Program-made: the position numbers and the translations under genes | Notes under the pieces: model-generated | What the model saw: the letters and a program-made list of their open reading frames with translations, nothing else | What the model was told of the DNA's origin: nothing | The model's database searches: none | In this document: positions 34,583-43,816 of the stretch, piece by piece | Position numbering within the stretch: the first letter of the stretch is position 1 | Layout of the letters: every line of letters begins with the position of its first letter | Assembly: GCF_001486585.1 (NCBI RefSeq) | Contig: NZ_LN909046.1 | Coordinates: 1,612,001-1,676,000 of the forward strand | Origin: Paenibacillus senegalimassiliensis | Lineage (GTDB): Bacteria; Bacillota; Bacilli; Paenibacillales; Paenibacillaceae | Direction of reading: 5' to 3' | Length of the DNA stretch: 64,000 bases

Positions 34583-35029
34583 TTATTCCACTGTTACCGC
34601 ACTATTTTTCCTTTTATTAATAATATTATGGGCAATCAAAAAGAAAATGAGATTATAAATTAAGCTGTACGATAATGTAAATAGCCATATTACAAAATCC
34701 CAAGGGAAGATAACTAGACCACCAAAGTTGGTCATTGTAGAATGAAAAGCATAAAAGACAACTCCAAGCCCGATAAGCATCTGTCCTATCATCCAAATTA
34801 TAAAAAAGTTCGATCTCCGTTCTCCTCGGCAAAAAAACACTATATTCAATATTCCAATGACATAATAACCAATAATCCATGTCAATATAGATCCTAATGA
34901 AAGTACTCCAGACTTTTTTGCCCCAGCTATAACTATGTACCGATCTAAATAGTGAATGGTGAAGATTAATAACAGTGGAAGCAAGATATACACACTCATA
35001 AACACAAGAAACCTAGGAAGATATCTCAA
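34583..35029 (-). CDS. Hypothetical membrane protein
   Basis: A 148-residue protein with four predicted membrane helices (about 8-28, 42-64, 74-96, 105-135) and a charged C-terminal tail. The TTG start at 35029 is supported by GGGAGGG. No family is recognised. It is 45 bp upstream of the DinB gene on the same strand. Confidence 0.65.
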   Translation of the reverse strand: MRYLPRFLVFMSVYILLPLLLIFTIHYLDRYIVIAGAKKSGVLSLGSILTWIIGYYVIGILNIVFFCRGERRSNFFIIWMIGQMLIGLGVVFYAFHSTMTNFGGLVIFPWDFVIWLFTLSYSLIYNLIFFLIAHNIINKRKNSAVTVE

Positions 35030-35119
35030 TCAAAATCCCTCCCTCCGCAGTTCGCATAATCTTCCATAACAGTATATTAGACACGGTAGAAGCTAATCCT
35101 TTTTACAAAATACATTATA

Positions 35120-35155
35120 AAAAAAATAAGAGACCCCTGATCTATCAGGAATCTC
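35120..35155 (-). terminator. Terminator after the short MerR gene
   Basis: GAGACCCCTGAT (35130-35141) pairs with ATCAGGAATCTC (35144-35155). On the minus strand it is followed by TTATTTTTTTT. Confidence 0.82.
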
Positions 35156-35214
35156 CATTGCTCTTGCTTCACGTTATCTATCATCGCTCTTCTACCACAG
35201 TTTTCTAACCTGCT

Positions 35215-35478
35215 CTACACCTCTAACCCCAAGGCCTTCTTGACCTCCGGAATGGACAGACCGTCACTGCGAAGCTGCTTGATTAGGGCTATGCGCTTGA
35301 CGGTGGATTCGCGGCGGTAACGGCGCGTCAGGTTCTCTTCGGCCTGCTCGAAGGGCAGCATTCCTTCTTCCGTATAAAACTTTAAGGTACTGTAACGGGT
35401 AGTCGTTAGCCTTACCAATTCACCGATCGTTACGAACTCCGAGGATTCAATGGCTTCCATGGAACGTTGTCTGGACAT
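35215..35478 (-). CDS. Short MerR-type helix-turn-helix protein
   Basis: An 87-residue DNA-binding domain of MerR type (TIGELVRLTTTRYSTLKFYTE, then YRRESTVKRIALIK) without a separate effector domain. AAAGGAG precedes the ATG. It lies 33 bp after the GPP34-like gene on the same strand, so it may be cotranscribed with and regulate it. Confidence 0.82.
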   Translation of the reverse strand: MSRQRSMEAIESSEFVTIGELVRLTTTRYSTLKFYTEEGMLPFEQAEENLTRRYRRESTVKRIALIKQLRSDGLSIPEVKKALGLEV

Positions 35479-35511
35479 AAAAGTCTATCTCCTTTAGCTT
35501 AACCTTCACAA

Positions 35512-36543
35512 TTAAAGTGGACGCTTAGGAAGTAGCCGTACCCCTTGAATCGGCACGCGCATTGTTACCAGATGCGGAACTGCTTCATAGATCAAGTTAT
35601 CGATTTTAATCGTGGGGCTCTCCCCCTCTCGTAATACAGTAAAGGCATGCCCTTGAGACTCTAGTCGCTGCTTTACCGCATCCAGACGATCTTGAGAATT
35701 AGCAAACCATGCCTCTGTTTCAATAAATACCGCCTGGGATCGCTCCAGCAGTGGGAACAAGAACAACATACCTCTACCAACTGTCGTTTGTACGAAGGCT
35801 TTTTTCCATTGCAGAAAATGCTTCACCGTCATCCCCCACCCTTGCCCAATCCGTATCCAAAAGAGGTTATGCGCCAGGGGACTCGATACATCCAACTCGT
35901 TGATCCTTTGTGCTACTTGGTCCAACTCCTGATATGAGAACAGATCAGGCAGACACCCGCTTTCGCGCAGCAACCACAATAGACAGATGGCTTCATCGCT
36001 CACCGGACCGTCTTCCAATACTTCCGCACGTAGTCCTTCAGCCATACGCGTGTATTCAGGCAACTTGCTTCGGTACTCCTTTACCTCCACGCCTGAGGAC
36101 TCAAAGAACATATCGCACCCCAGCAAATGTGGAATTTCCTCCATCGCTCCTAGATCCATGAGCGAGCGAGTCATAACCTCCTCCAAGTGCATGAGCTTTC
36201 GTTGAGACAAGGAAGAGGCCCGCTTTAACCACCAGCGTAGTTGACCATGACGTCCCGGATTCCCACCTCGCAGCCAGCTTATTACCGAAGCCTGATAGGC
36301 TTCTTCCCCCGTCTCACTCGAACTATAGTCGCTGCGCCCTGAACCAGGCAGATAAGAATCTAGTTCAAGTTCATCTTCTCCTTGATCAGCAGCAGCCCGG
36401 AGTTTCCCTTCCAGATAACATTCCAACACCACCGCCGCAGCCAACGAGCGAAGCGCTATCTGCTTCACCGCCGTCCTATGACTGCTTCTCTGTGCATTTA
36501 GAGCAATCATTGAGAAACCTTGGGCCAGCGTAAATTCTGTCAT
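35512..36543 (-). CDS. GPP34-like (GOLPH3/Vps74-type) protein, tentative
   Basis: A 343-residue protein of uncertain family. The N-terminal half has the helical pattern of GPP34 domains (TLAQGFSMIALNAQ, LRSLAAAVVLECYLEGKL, then a basic LRWWLKRASSLSQRKL helix). These bind phosphoinositides in eukaryotes and have an unknown role in bacteria. The remaining part has no motif that I recognise. ATG 36543 follows GGGGGAG at 7 bases. It is followed by a small MerR regulator. Confidence 0.5.
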   Translation of the reverse strand: MTEFTLAQGFSMIALNAQRSSHRTAVKQIALRSLAAAVVLECYLEGKLRAAADQGEDELELDSYLPGSGRSDYSSSETGEEAYQASVISWLRGGNPGRHGQLRWWLKRASSLSQRKLMHLEEVMTRSLMDLGAMEEIPHLLGCDMFFESSGVEVKEYRSKLPEYTRMAEGLRAEVLEDGPVSDEAICLLWLLRESGCLPDLFSYQELDQVAQRINELDVSSPLAHNLFWIRIGQGWGMTVKHFLQWKKAFVQTTVGRGMLFLFPLLERSQAVFIETEAWFANSQDRLDAVKQRLESQGHAFTVLREGESPTIKIDNLIYEAVPHLVTMRVPIQGVRLLPKRPL

Positions 36544-36623
36544 TACCAATCTCCCCCATCTTCATGTCATGGAGTGACCTGACCTTCCCAGGTGCAAGGA
36601 AATGAAATGTGTATCACTATTAT

Positions 36624-36799
36624 AGGTTGTTCAAAAAGTCACCTTCCCAGAACGAAGTTGTTCAAGGAGTGAACTCGACATCGAATCTTGAATTCACCCG
36701 GGCCTTCCGTTGCTCACGTACCCACTACGTACGCTCCGCTACTCAGTCCCTAGCTTCATCCAACCTTCTTGGTCCTGTAAACCCGACTTTTTGAACACG
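36624..36799. mobile_element. MITE-like element with target-site duplication
   Basis: A 176-bp non-coding element. Near its ends lie perfect 12-bp inverted repeats, GTTCAAAAAGTC (36629-36640) and GACTTTTTGAAC (36785-36796). It is flanked by 9-bp direct repeats CACTATTAT (36615-36623 and 36800-36808), as expected of a target duplication. No transposase is encoded, so it would be mobilised in trans by an IS sharing these ends. Confidence 0.72.
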
Positions 36800-36919
36800 C
36801 ACTATTATGAAAGTGGGTCACTCGTCCATAAAAATCTTTTACCCAACTTATTGCTTACTACTTATCACTTACTACTTACTATATATGCTTTTCCCTCTAA
36901 ATGTCAACCAACAGAGCAA

Positions 36920-37009
36920 AAAACGGTGACCCCAACCCAGCTCTCAGAAGAAATACTTCTAGTTAGAAGCTTTTCTACCGCAGATACCAATGTTACGAGT
37001 CACCGTTTT
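36920..37009. repeat. Long inverted repeat, 11-bp arms
   Basis: AAAACGGTGAC (36920-36930) and GTCACCGTTTT (36999-37009) enclose a 68-bp loop that itself contains the hairpin CTTCTAGTTAGAAG (36957-36970). It could be a convergent terminator, a second small element or a structured RNA. It sits just before the nitroreductase stop. Confidence 0.5.
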
Positions 37010-37049
37010 AGTCCTCAACCTAGCTCAAATCTCCATCTATCCAGCATTT

Positions 37050-37535
37050 TTAAGGCAAGCTTGTGATTTTATCCTCTATCGGAGTTCTTGGCTTCAGGGC
37101 TGGAATCTCGGCCGGATAACCAATGCCAAATACCCCAATCACGTCCTCAGACTCCGCTGCACCCAGGATTTCACGATTATGAGCTGCTGCTCCCAACGAG
37201 GACCAGAAGGTGCCTACGCCAGCCTCTTGCGCAGCGAGCATAAAGTTCTGCATGAAGCAAGCGGTCGCCATAACATTCTCATCGCGCTCCAAAGTAGTCG
37301 CTCCAGACTTGGACAAGATAGCTATAACCACAGGTGCACCACCAAAGTCTGTCTTATGCTTGAGGAGTCCTCTGGTCTCAGGCCCCACGATTAACACCCG
37401 CCAAGGTTCCGTCATCCGGTGGTTCGGTGCATAACTCGCCGCTGTCAGCCAGGATTGCACATGCTGCTCACTAATGGCATCAGGCTTGAAAGCCTTAATA
37501 TTTCTACGTCCCATAATTGCATCAAGTACCGACAT
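37050..37535 (-). CDS. Nitroreductase family protein
   Basis: A 161-residue FMN-dependent oxidoreductase. The family's N-terminal arginines (MGRRNIKAF), the APNHRMTEPWRV segment and the C-terminal GIGYPAEIP motif (FMN phosphate binding) are present. ATG 37535 follows GAGAGGAGAGATAGTG. It may reduce quinones or nitroaromatics. It is monocistronic. Confidence 0.9.
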   Translation of the reverse strand: MSVLDAIMGRRNIKAFKPDAISEQHVQSWLTAASYAPNHRMTEPWRVLIVGPETRGLLKHKTDFGGAPVVIAILSKSGATTLERDENVMATACFMQNFMLAAQEAGVGTFWSSLGAAAHNREILGAAESEDVIGVFGIGYPAEIPALKPRTPIEDKITSLP

Positions 37536-37621
37536 CACTATCTCTCCTCTCTATAATTGCAAGCTCTTTGTCTAGTGGACATCTCCATCATATTACAAAA
37601 TGTGTTTTGCTAACAGCAACA

Positions 37622-38476
37622 TTAATCAGCGGGGATGAATTTCCCCAGATTTTGCTCTTGTTCGGCAAGGGTCATATTAAAGAAACGAACACCTTTATCA
37701 AGCGTACGGATTAGTGCCATTTCCTTGTCAGTCAGTCCAAAATCAAAGATGCTTATATTTTCTTTGAGGTGTTGTGGGTTAGTGGATTTCGGGAATACAA
37801 TAATGCCCTCCTGCATATGCCAGCGTAGAATAACCTGCACATTGGTCTTTCCGTATTTCTGTGCCAGTTCGGTAAATATTGGCTCATTCAGTAATTCGTT
37901 ATCTCCGTGTCCTATAGGGTACCAGCTCTCTATGGCAGTACCATAAGGAGCAAGGCGCTGCTTCAGAGCATTCTGTTGATAGTAAGGATGGCACTCTACC
38001 TGTAGAACGGAGGGTTTAATGTTTGCTGCCTCCACTAATTCCTCCAGTCGCTCCGATTCAAAATTACTCAAGCCGATAGACTTCACTTTGCCTTGTACCA
38101 CCGCACGTTCCATGTCCTTCCACGCTCCCGAATAATCGCCAAACTGCTGATGCAGCAAGAGCAGGTCGATGTAATCAGTGTCCAAACGGTCCAGCATTTT
38201 CTCTATAGCCACAGCGCTCTTACCTTCTCCATACTCGCTGGGCCACAGCTTGGAAGTAATCCAGATCTCATTACGAGGAATCCCGCTTTCCTTCACAGCC
38301 TCCCCAACACCACGCTCATTCTGATAGGCATGGGCGGTGTCAATATGCCGATAACCAAGATTCAGTGCTTCAAGGCAGGCCTGTTTAGTGGCTTCATCAC
38401 CTGAAATTTGATATACACCAAGTCCGAATTGCGGGATATGGTTTCCGTCATTCAAAGTTACATAATTCTGTTTCAT
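37622..38476 (-). CDS. Aldo/keto reductase
   Basis: A 284-residue NADPH-dependent reductase of the YtbE/2,5-diketogluconate reductase-like group. The catalytic Asp and Tyr are in DTAHAYQNERG, Lys in ITSKLW and His in LLLHQQFG. Its cofactor-binding end is FPKSTNPQHLKEN. AGGAGAG precedes the ATG. It is 45 bp downstream of another aldo/keto reductase gene on the same strand; both may be controlled by the divergent AraC regulator, like yqhC-dkgA in E. coli (inference). Confidence 0.92.
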   Translation of the reverse strand: MKQNYVTLNDGNHIPQFGLGVYQISGDEATKQACLEALNLGYRHIDTAHAYQNERGVGEAVKESGIPRNEIWITSKLWPSEYGEGKSAVAIEKMLDRLDTDYIDLLLLHQQFGDYSGAWKDMERAVVQGKVKSIGLSNFESERLEELVEAANIKPSVLQVECHPYYQQNALKQRLAPYGTAIESWYPIGHGDNELLNEPIFTELAQKYGKTNVQVILRWHMQEGIIVFPKSTNPQHLKENISIFDFGLTDKEMALIRTLDKGVRFFNMTLAEQEQNLGKFIPAD

Positions 38477-38521
38477 TGGTATTACTCTCCTGCAAACGTA
38501 TTTTCATTTCTATACTAAACG

Positions 38522-39487
38522 CTAAATAGCACCCACAATCTTGTGCGGAACATACAATTCCTCCAGATAGGAGATATCACCTTCTTCCAGCTTTATTTGA
38601 AGCGCACCAACAGCATCATTAAAGTACTTTGCTTTGGTTGCACCAATAATAGGAGACGTCACTCCTTTGGCAAATTGCCATGCAAGCGAAATTTGCGTCA
38701 TCGTGGCATTATATTTTTCTGCAAGCTCATTTACACGAAGCACAATGTTATAGTCTGTTTGTTGAGTGCTGTCATATTTGGATATAGCCGTTTTATCAGT
38801 TTTACTGCGCGCTGTATCTGTCGTCCATTCAAGACGGGAAAGTCTGCCTGCAGCAAGAGGACTGTAAGGAGTAAGCGATACATTTTGCTGTTTGCATATA
38901 GGAATCATCTCCCGCTCGTCCTCACGATAAAGCAGATTGTAGTGATTTTGCATAGACACAAAGGATGTCCAACCGTTCCTTTCAGCAGCGATTTGCATAT
39001 TATTGAACTGGTATCCATACATGGCAGAAGCACCGAGAGCCCGTACCTTTCCTGCCTTAACAAGACTGTCAAGCGCCTCCATCGTTTCCTCTATCGGAGT
39101 GCTGTAATCAAAGCGGTGAATAATGTAAAGGTCAACATAATCAGTTCCCAGACGTTGCAGTGAACCGTCAATCTCCCGCAGTATGGCTTTTCTTGAGAGC
39201 TTCCCCTCATTAAAATGGACCTTTGTAGCGACTACGACCTGATCTCGAGCCACATGGTTTCGAATCGCACGTCCGAGATATTCCTCGCTGGTGCCATTTG
39301 AATAAATGTTAGCAGTGTCGAAAAAATTAATGCCTAAATCAAGAGCCTGTTTTATGAGAGCTTCGCTCTCTTCTGCGTTTAATGTCCAAGCATGCATGTG
39401 ACTAGCCGCATCGCCAAAGCTCATACATCCCACACACAAACGAGAAACTTCAAGATCTGAATTTCCTAATTTGGTATATTCCATCAT
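38522..39487 (-). CDS. Aldo/keto reductase
   Basis: A 321-residue reductase of the longer AKR group (YdhF/YajO-like). Asp/Tyr are in DTANIYSNGTSEE, Lys in VATKVHFN and His in LYIIHRFDYSTP. GAGGAGG supports ATG 39487. It is the first gene of a two-gene unit, divergent from the AraC-type regulator with a 160-bp shared promoter region. Confidence 0.92.
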   Translation of the reverse strand: MMEYTKLGNSDLEVSRLCVGCMSFGDAASHMHAWTLNAEESEALIKQALDLGINFFDTANIYSNGTSEEYLGRAIRNHVARDQVVVATKVHFNEGKLSRKAILREIDGSLQRLGTDYVDLYIIHRFDYSTPIEETMEALDSLVKAGKVRALGASAMYGYQFNNMQIAAERNGWTSFVSMQNHYNLLYREDEREMIPICKQQNVSLTPYSPLAAGRLSRLEWTTDTARSKTDKTAISKYDSTQQTDYNIVLRVNELAEKYNATMTQISLAWQFAKGVTSPIIGATKAKYFNDAVGALQIKLEEGDISYLEELYVPHKIVGAI

Positions 39488-39648
39488 TCTAGTCCTCCTC
39501 TTTAAACATCTATTTCATTATGTAATATCTCTATCGAAAATTATTTCCCTGATAATCTCGAATCTTTGCCTAATTCTCTCAACAAGCTTAACTTTTAAGA
39601 AGTGAAAATGTATCATTAAATTAAAATGCAAGTAAATTGGAGGCTATT

Positions 39649-40566
39649 ATGTCTGAGGAAATTCTGAAACTAACGGACGAGTTGGTCCAGCTTATTACGC
39701 ATCATATAAGTAAAGACGGGGTATTTTCAACCGCTATCCCATCTTTGGCTTTAGTTCGAAGATCCCATGTTTCCGACCGTATTTTCAGAGTTTACAATCC
39801 CTCCTTATGTTTTATTGCCCAAGGTTTAAAAGAGGTGTTTCTGGGACAAGAACGTTATGAATACGGTCCTGCGGACTACCTAATCTCATCCATGCAGTTG
39901 CCCGTTGTCGGACAGATTATTACATCCTCTCCCGATGCCCCATTTTTAAGTATCAAGCTTAACTTTACAAAAGAGCAAATATTTGAGGTTTTAAATAGCT
40001 CTGAAATTCAACTTAACAAACAAGATGATGTTAGACGGGCATTGTTCGTCGGCCAAATTGAAATATCTATACTGGATTCGATTGTCCGATTAGTTCGTTT
40101 ACTGGATACCCCTGATGACATTGCCTACCTCGCTCCTTTCTATACTAAAGAAATACTGTATAGAGTTTTGCAAGGGAAGTATGGTTCAGCACTGGCCAAT
40201 ATCGCATTAGAAGAAAGCAGCATATTTCAAATACGACAAGTGATTGAGCATATTATGAGTCATAGTAATGAATCTTTGCGTATTGAAAAACTTGCAGAAA
40301 TAGCTAATATGAGCATCTCATCATTTTATCGGAATTTCAAAGAGGTGACGGCCATGAGCCCGATTCAGTTTCAAAAACAATTGCGTTTACAGGAAGCACG
40401 AAGCCTCTTAATATCCGAATCAGCGGATGCCTCTGATGTTGCTTTCCGTGTAGGTTATGAAAGTATATCCCAGTTCAGCCGTGAATACGCCCGTACATTT
40501 GGTTATCCTCCTAAAACAGATGTAAAGCGACTAAAAGAACTTTACGACCAAAGGACAAATATATAA
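39649..40566 (+). CDS. AraC family regulator (YqhC-like)
   Basis: About 305 residues. The N-terminal AraC_N domain (about 20-170) and C-terminal two helix-turn-helices (IEKLAEIANMSISSFYRNFKE; ASDVAFRVGYESISQFSREY) are typical. ATG 39649 follows GGAGG, so the in-frame TTG at 39637 is not used. It is divergent from two aldo/keto reductase genes, an arrangement known for YqhC, which responds to aldehydes (established for E. coli, inferred here). Confidence 0.88.
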   Translation: MSEEILKLTDELVQLITHHISKDGVFSTAIPSLALVRRSHVSDRIFRVYNPSLCFIAQGLKEVFLGQERYEYGPADYLISSMQLPVVGQIITSSPDAPFLSIKLNFTKEQIFEVLNSSEIQLNKQDDVRRALFVGQIEISILDSIVRLVRLLDTPDDIAYLAPFYTKEILYRVLQGKYGSALANIALEESSIFQIRQVIEHIMSHSNESLRIEKLAEIANMSISSFYRNFKEVTAMSPIQFQKQLRLQEARSLLISESADASDVAFRVGYESISQFSREYARTFGYPPKTDVKRLKELYDQRTNI

Positions 40567-40578
40567 ATACCTAAAAGT

Positions 40579-40634
40579 AACACCTCTTAATTACCTCTTC
40601 ATGAATAGCCGAGAGAGGTAATAAGAGGTGTGTT
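40579..40634. terminator. Bidirectional terminator between araC-type gene and nrdJ
   Basis: AACACCTCTTAATTACCTCT pairs with the AGAGGTAATAAGAGGTGT side across a 15-base loop. The two convergent genes end on either side of it. On the minus strand it continues TTACTTTTAGG. Confidence 0.7.
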
Positions 40635-40682
40635 GTCAGCAACATAATACATAACAAAATTGGGCGTTTTTGATTAAACCAC

Positions 40683-43409
40683 TCAAGAACAACGACTATA
40701 CCCGCAATTGCTGCAGGTCTTGCAGCCCTCTACATTGATTAGCGAAGCAGTGCCGCAGGACGGACACAGGTCAAGTGAGGTTGTTGAAACCGTATGACTT
40801 TCTCCGGAATGGTGAATCTCCTGTTCAGCCCCTGCATGATCCCGGCCTATGTGATTATCCTGACTCGAAGAGCTACCCGGCGTCGCAATCGAAGTCGATT
40901 GCTGCCAACCCGTCGAGTTGGCAGCAGGCTCTTCGCGGGAAGCCAAAGTCGCTGCTATCGGAGCCGAATCATGCCCATCATGAGGGCCATGACCCACATG
41001 CATCTCCAGGGCCTTCGCTACGGCATCGGCAATGGATTCCACGCGATTGGCTCCAAAGCCAATGGCTCCCGTACCGCCAATGCCTTTGAGATGCTTGATC
41101 AGCAGCTCCACCTTCTCCCCATGGTCGCCATATCGTAGGAACAAGGAGCAGACCCGCCCTAGCGCTTCAGCCATGGCAAACACATCGGAGCCCGCTTTGC
41201 CGACATTAAGGAAGATTTCCCCCGGTGTGCCATTCAAATCATTGATCGTAATATAAGCCATCCCGAAGGGAGTATTCAATTTATACGTGGCTCCCTGCAA
41301 CACTTGCGGCCGCCGCTTGTACTGATTGCTGGACGATCTGGACAACCCGGAAGGAGCAAAATTGCTGGGCAACAAGGAATCGCCAGCTTCCGGCTCCGCC
41401 TTGGCATCCGCTTGCTCTGTTGTTCCAACCTCGTTGGCTGATGGAAGCTCTACCTCTGCTTCTTTCGTTTCCTTCTTTTCCGTTTGCAATACTTGTACAT
41501 CCCGACTGCCGTCGCGATAAATGGTCACACCCTTACAGCCCAAATCAAAGGCCAGCTCGTACAACCGTTTCGTCTCTTCCACAGTGAAGTCCGCTGGACA
41601 ATTTGCCGTCTTGGAGATCGAGCTGTCCACCCAGCGCTGAATCGCTGCCTGCACGCGAATATGATCCTCGGCGGATAGACTCATGGCTGTAACATAATAG
41701 TCCGGCAGTTCCTCTCCAGGATGGGCGTCCATCCACTCCTGAGCGATCGGCACGAATTGCTCGTCAAAGCCAAGGCGGCTCTGGCGATAATATTTGAACG
41801 CGAAATACGGTTCAATGCCTGTTGAAGTACCCACCATCGTCCCCGTACTGCCGGTGGGCGCTTGAGTAATGATGGTAACGTTCCGAATGCCCTGCTTACG
41901 AATCGCCTCCCCAACCTCGGGGTATACCTCCGTCATCACCTTCATGAATCCACTTTGCAAATAAGGGTCAGCCTCAAATGCCGGGAAAGAACCTTTCTCT
42001 GCAGCGATGTCTGAAGAAGCCAGGTAAGCCTCCCGCGCGATAAAACCATACAGCTTATCCAGAAATTCAAGTGATTCCGGGCTACCGTAACGGATATTCA
42101 GCTTGATCATCAATTCGGCCAGTCCCATCGTACCTAGGCCAATACGTCGTTCATGCTTCTGATTTTTTTCATTTTCCTCAAAATGATAAGGCGTCTTATT
42201 GATTACATTGTCCAGGAAGCGGACTGAATAACGGGTTGTCGTCGCCAAGTCTTCCCAATCCACATCGTGGTTCGCCTCGTCATAGAACCGGGATAAATTC
42301 ATGGCCGACAGATTGCAGACACCCCAACCTGGCAAGCCCTGCTCCCCGCACGGATTCGTACAAATAATCGGGTTAAAGTACCAGCTATTAGACATCTGAT
42401 TGTAATACTCCATAAATACAACGCCCGGCTCCGCCGACTTCCAGGCCGATTCGATGATCGTATGCCAAATCTCCCGTGCCTTGACCGTGCGGTAGTGGTT
42501 CACCCGTCGGCCCGCGGCTTTCCACTTGTCGAGATCACCGTCCCAGACGTCATTGTAATCTTCATCGGTTGTGTCTGGGAAGACCAGTTCCCAATCCAGA
42601 TCTTCCTTCACGGCTTTCATAAACGCATTGCTCACGCAGACCGATAAATTCGCATTCGTCACCTGTCCCATCGTCTGCTTGACCGTGATAAAGTCCAGCA
42701 CATCCGGATGCCAGTCGTTGATCATCAGCATTAACGCCCCACGGCGACTGCCGCCCTGCTCAATTAGCCCTGTCGTATAGCTGAACAGACCTCCCCAGGA
42801 TACGGCCCCGCTCGACGAACCGTTGACCCCCTTAACCACCGCCCGTCGCGGTCGCAAGGAACTCAGATTAATGCCAACGCCACCTCCGCGGGCCATAATT
42901 TCCGTCATTTCTGACAATGTCTCCATGATCCCGCCTCGGCTATCTTTGGGCGAAGGGATAACATAACAATTAAACAAGGTCAGTTCATCGCTGGCCCCCG
43001 CTCCGGCAGCAATCCGTCCGCCCGGAACAAGCTTCCAGTCATCCAGAATGTGCCGGAATTTGGTCTCCCACTCTTGCTGGAGTTCCGGTGTTGCTTCCAC
43101 CGAGGCCATAGCCTTCGCCAGACGGTTCCACATTTCCTCCGGCGTCTTCTCTATATTCAGCGTCAGCTTCTCCACATCCGTCTCCACCAGTTCCCCGGTG
43201 CGCGTCCGAACCGTCGCCATACGTCCTTCCCGGGCAACAATTTCCCCAACCTCCTTCGTCGGGAATTTCGGATCGTCCTTCGTCAGCACAAGAACCACAT
43301 CGCCCACCTTGGCATGACTGGGGTCTGGATTTTTCCACGCGTAACGATCCAGGAATATTTTCTCGCTTAAGCCTTCCAAGCGTTGTTTCGGCACAGGAAC
43401 CTGATTCAC
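40683..43409 (-). CDS. nrdJ: Adenosylcobalamin-dependent ribonucleotide reductase (class II)
   Basis: A 908-residue B12-dependent ribonucleoside-diphosphate reductase, making deoxyribonucleotides. Active-site elements include FNCYVIPSP (redox Cys), NPCGEQGLPGWGVCNLSAM (radical Cys) and the late APTGSTGTMVG motif. The C-terminus ends in a zinc-ribbon-like CPSC and CSNCGYSRC pair, which reduce the active site. An insertion rich in Glu, Ser and Gly (about 665-720) and an Asp/His-rich linker (about 820-885) separate the core from the tail. GTG 43409 is the start, with GGGAGG. It is preceded by two NrdR boxes. Confidence 0.95.
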   Translation of the reverse strand: MNQVPVPKQRLEGLSEKIFLDRYAWKNPDPSHAKVGDVVLVLTKDDPKFPTKEVGEIVAREGRMATVRTRTGELVETDVEKLTLNIEKTPEEMWNRLAKAMASVEATPELQQEWETKFRHILDDWKLVPGGRIAAGAGASDELTLFNCYVIPSPKDSRGGIMETLSEMTEIMARGGGVGINLSSLRPRRAVVKGVNGSSSGAVSWGGLFSYTTGLIEQGGSRRGALMLMINDWHPDVLDFITVKQTMGQVTNANLSVCVSNAFMKAVKEDLDWELVFPDTTDEDYNDVWDGDLDKWKAAGRRVNHYRTVKAREIWHTIIESAWKSAEPGVVFMEYYNQMSNSWYFNPIICTNPCGEQGLPGWGVCNLSAMNLSRFYDEANHDVDWEDLATTTRYSVRFLDNVINKTPYHFEENEKNQKHERRIGLGTMGLAELMIKLNIRYGSPESLEFLDKLYGFIAREAYLASSDIAAEKGSFPAFEADPYLQSGFMKVMTEVYPEVGEAIRKQGIRNVTIITQAPTGSTGTMVGTSTGIEPYFAFKYYRQSRLGFDEQFVPIAQEWMDAHPGEELPDYYVTAMSLSAEDHIRVQAAIQRWVDSSISKTANCPADFTVEETKRLYELAFDLGCKGVTIYRDGSRDVQVLQTEKKETKEAEVELPSANEVGTTEQADAKAEPEAGDSLLPSNFAPSGLSRSSSNQYKRRPQVLQGATYKLNTPFGMAYITINDLNGTPGEIFLNVGKAGSDVFAMAEALGRVCSLFLRYGDHGEKVELLIKHLKGIGGTGAIGFGANRVESIADAVAKALEMHVGHGPHDGHDSAPIAATLASREEPAANSTGWQQSTSIATPGSSSSQDNHIGRDHAGAEQEIHHSGESHTVSTTSLDLCPSCGTASLINVEGCKTCSNCGYSRCS

Positions 43410-43490
43410 GAACTAACAACCTCCCTGATTAAATTTCCGTACTTATAGCAATTAAGATCAGCTAGCAATTAAGATCATCATATGTAAAAA

Positions 43491-43506
43491 ACACAATATA
43501 TTGTGT
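43491..43506 (-). promoter_or_regulatory. NrdR box (promoter-proximal)
   Basis: A perfect palindrome ACACAATATATTGTGT matching the NrdR consensus (ACACWATATNTWGTGT-like). It lies between the -10 and the nrdJ start. Confidence 0.88.
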
Positions 43507-43515
43507 GTAATAACT

Positions 43516-43544
43516 ATTATACTACACTATATATTGTTGTCATT
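43516..43544 (-). promoter_or_regulatory. nrdJ promoter with second NrdR box
   Basis: On the minus strand there is -10 TATAAT (43516-43521) and, 16 bp upstream, a -35-like ATGACA (about 43538-43543). The second NrdR box (43524-43539, ACACTATATATTGTTG) fills the spacer. The two boxes are 33 bp apart centre to centre, about three helical turns. Confidence 0.8.
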
Positions 43545-43816
43545 GGACAAACAAGCGGTTTTTTTGGCTTGTACCAGAATACACGCTGGCCTAGTAGCCA
43601 TTTCCTCTCATTTTCTCAGATTTCGTTCTTTTCAAGCTACGCCTAGCTTCCCCTCGTCACCCTGCCTACATGCAAACAGACGAACATGCCGGCGATTTAC
43701 GTCCAAGGTTATGAACCCCCTCTTTTTCGTCCATACTACACCTACACACAAGCTATAAATCTTGTTTCATTTTAAAAAGTTTAGGTGAATACGCACCATA
43801 AGGGAGGTTATCCATC

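Noticed and set aside
36609..37394. Several frames in the MITE-like element and beyond
   Set aside because: They run through terminal repeats and the antisense of the nitroreductase gene.
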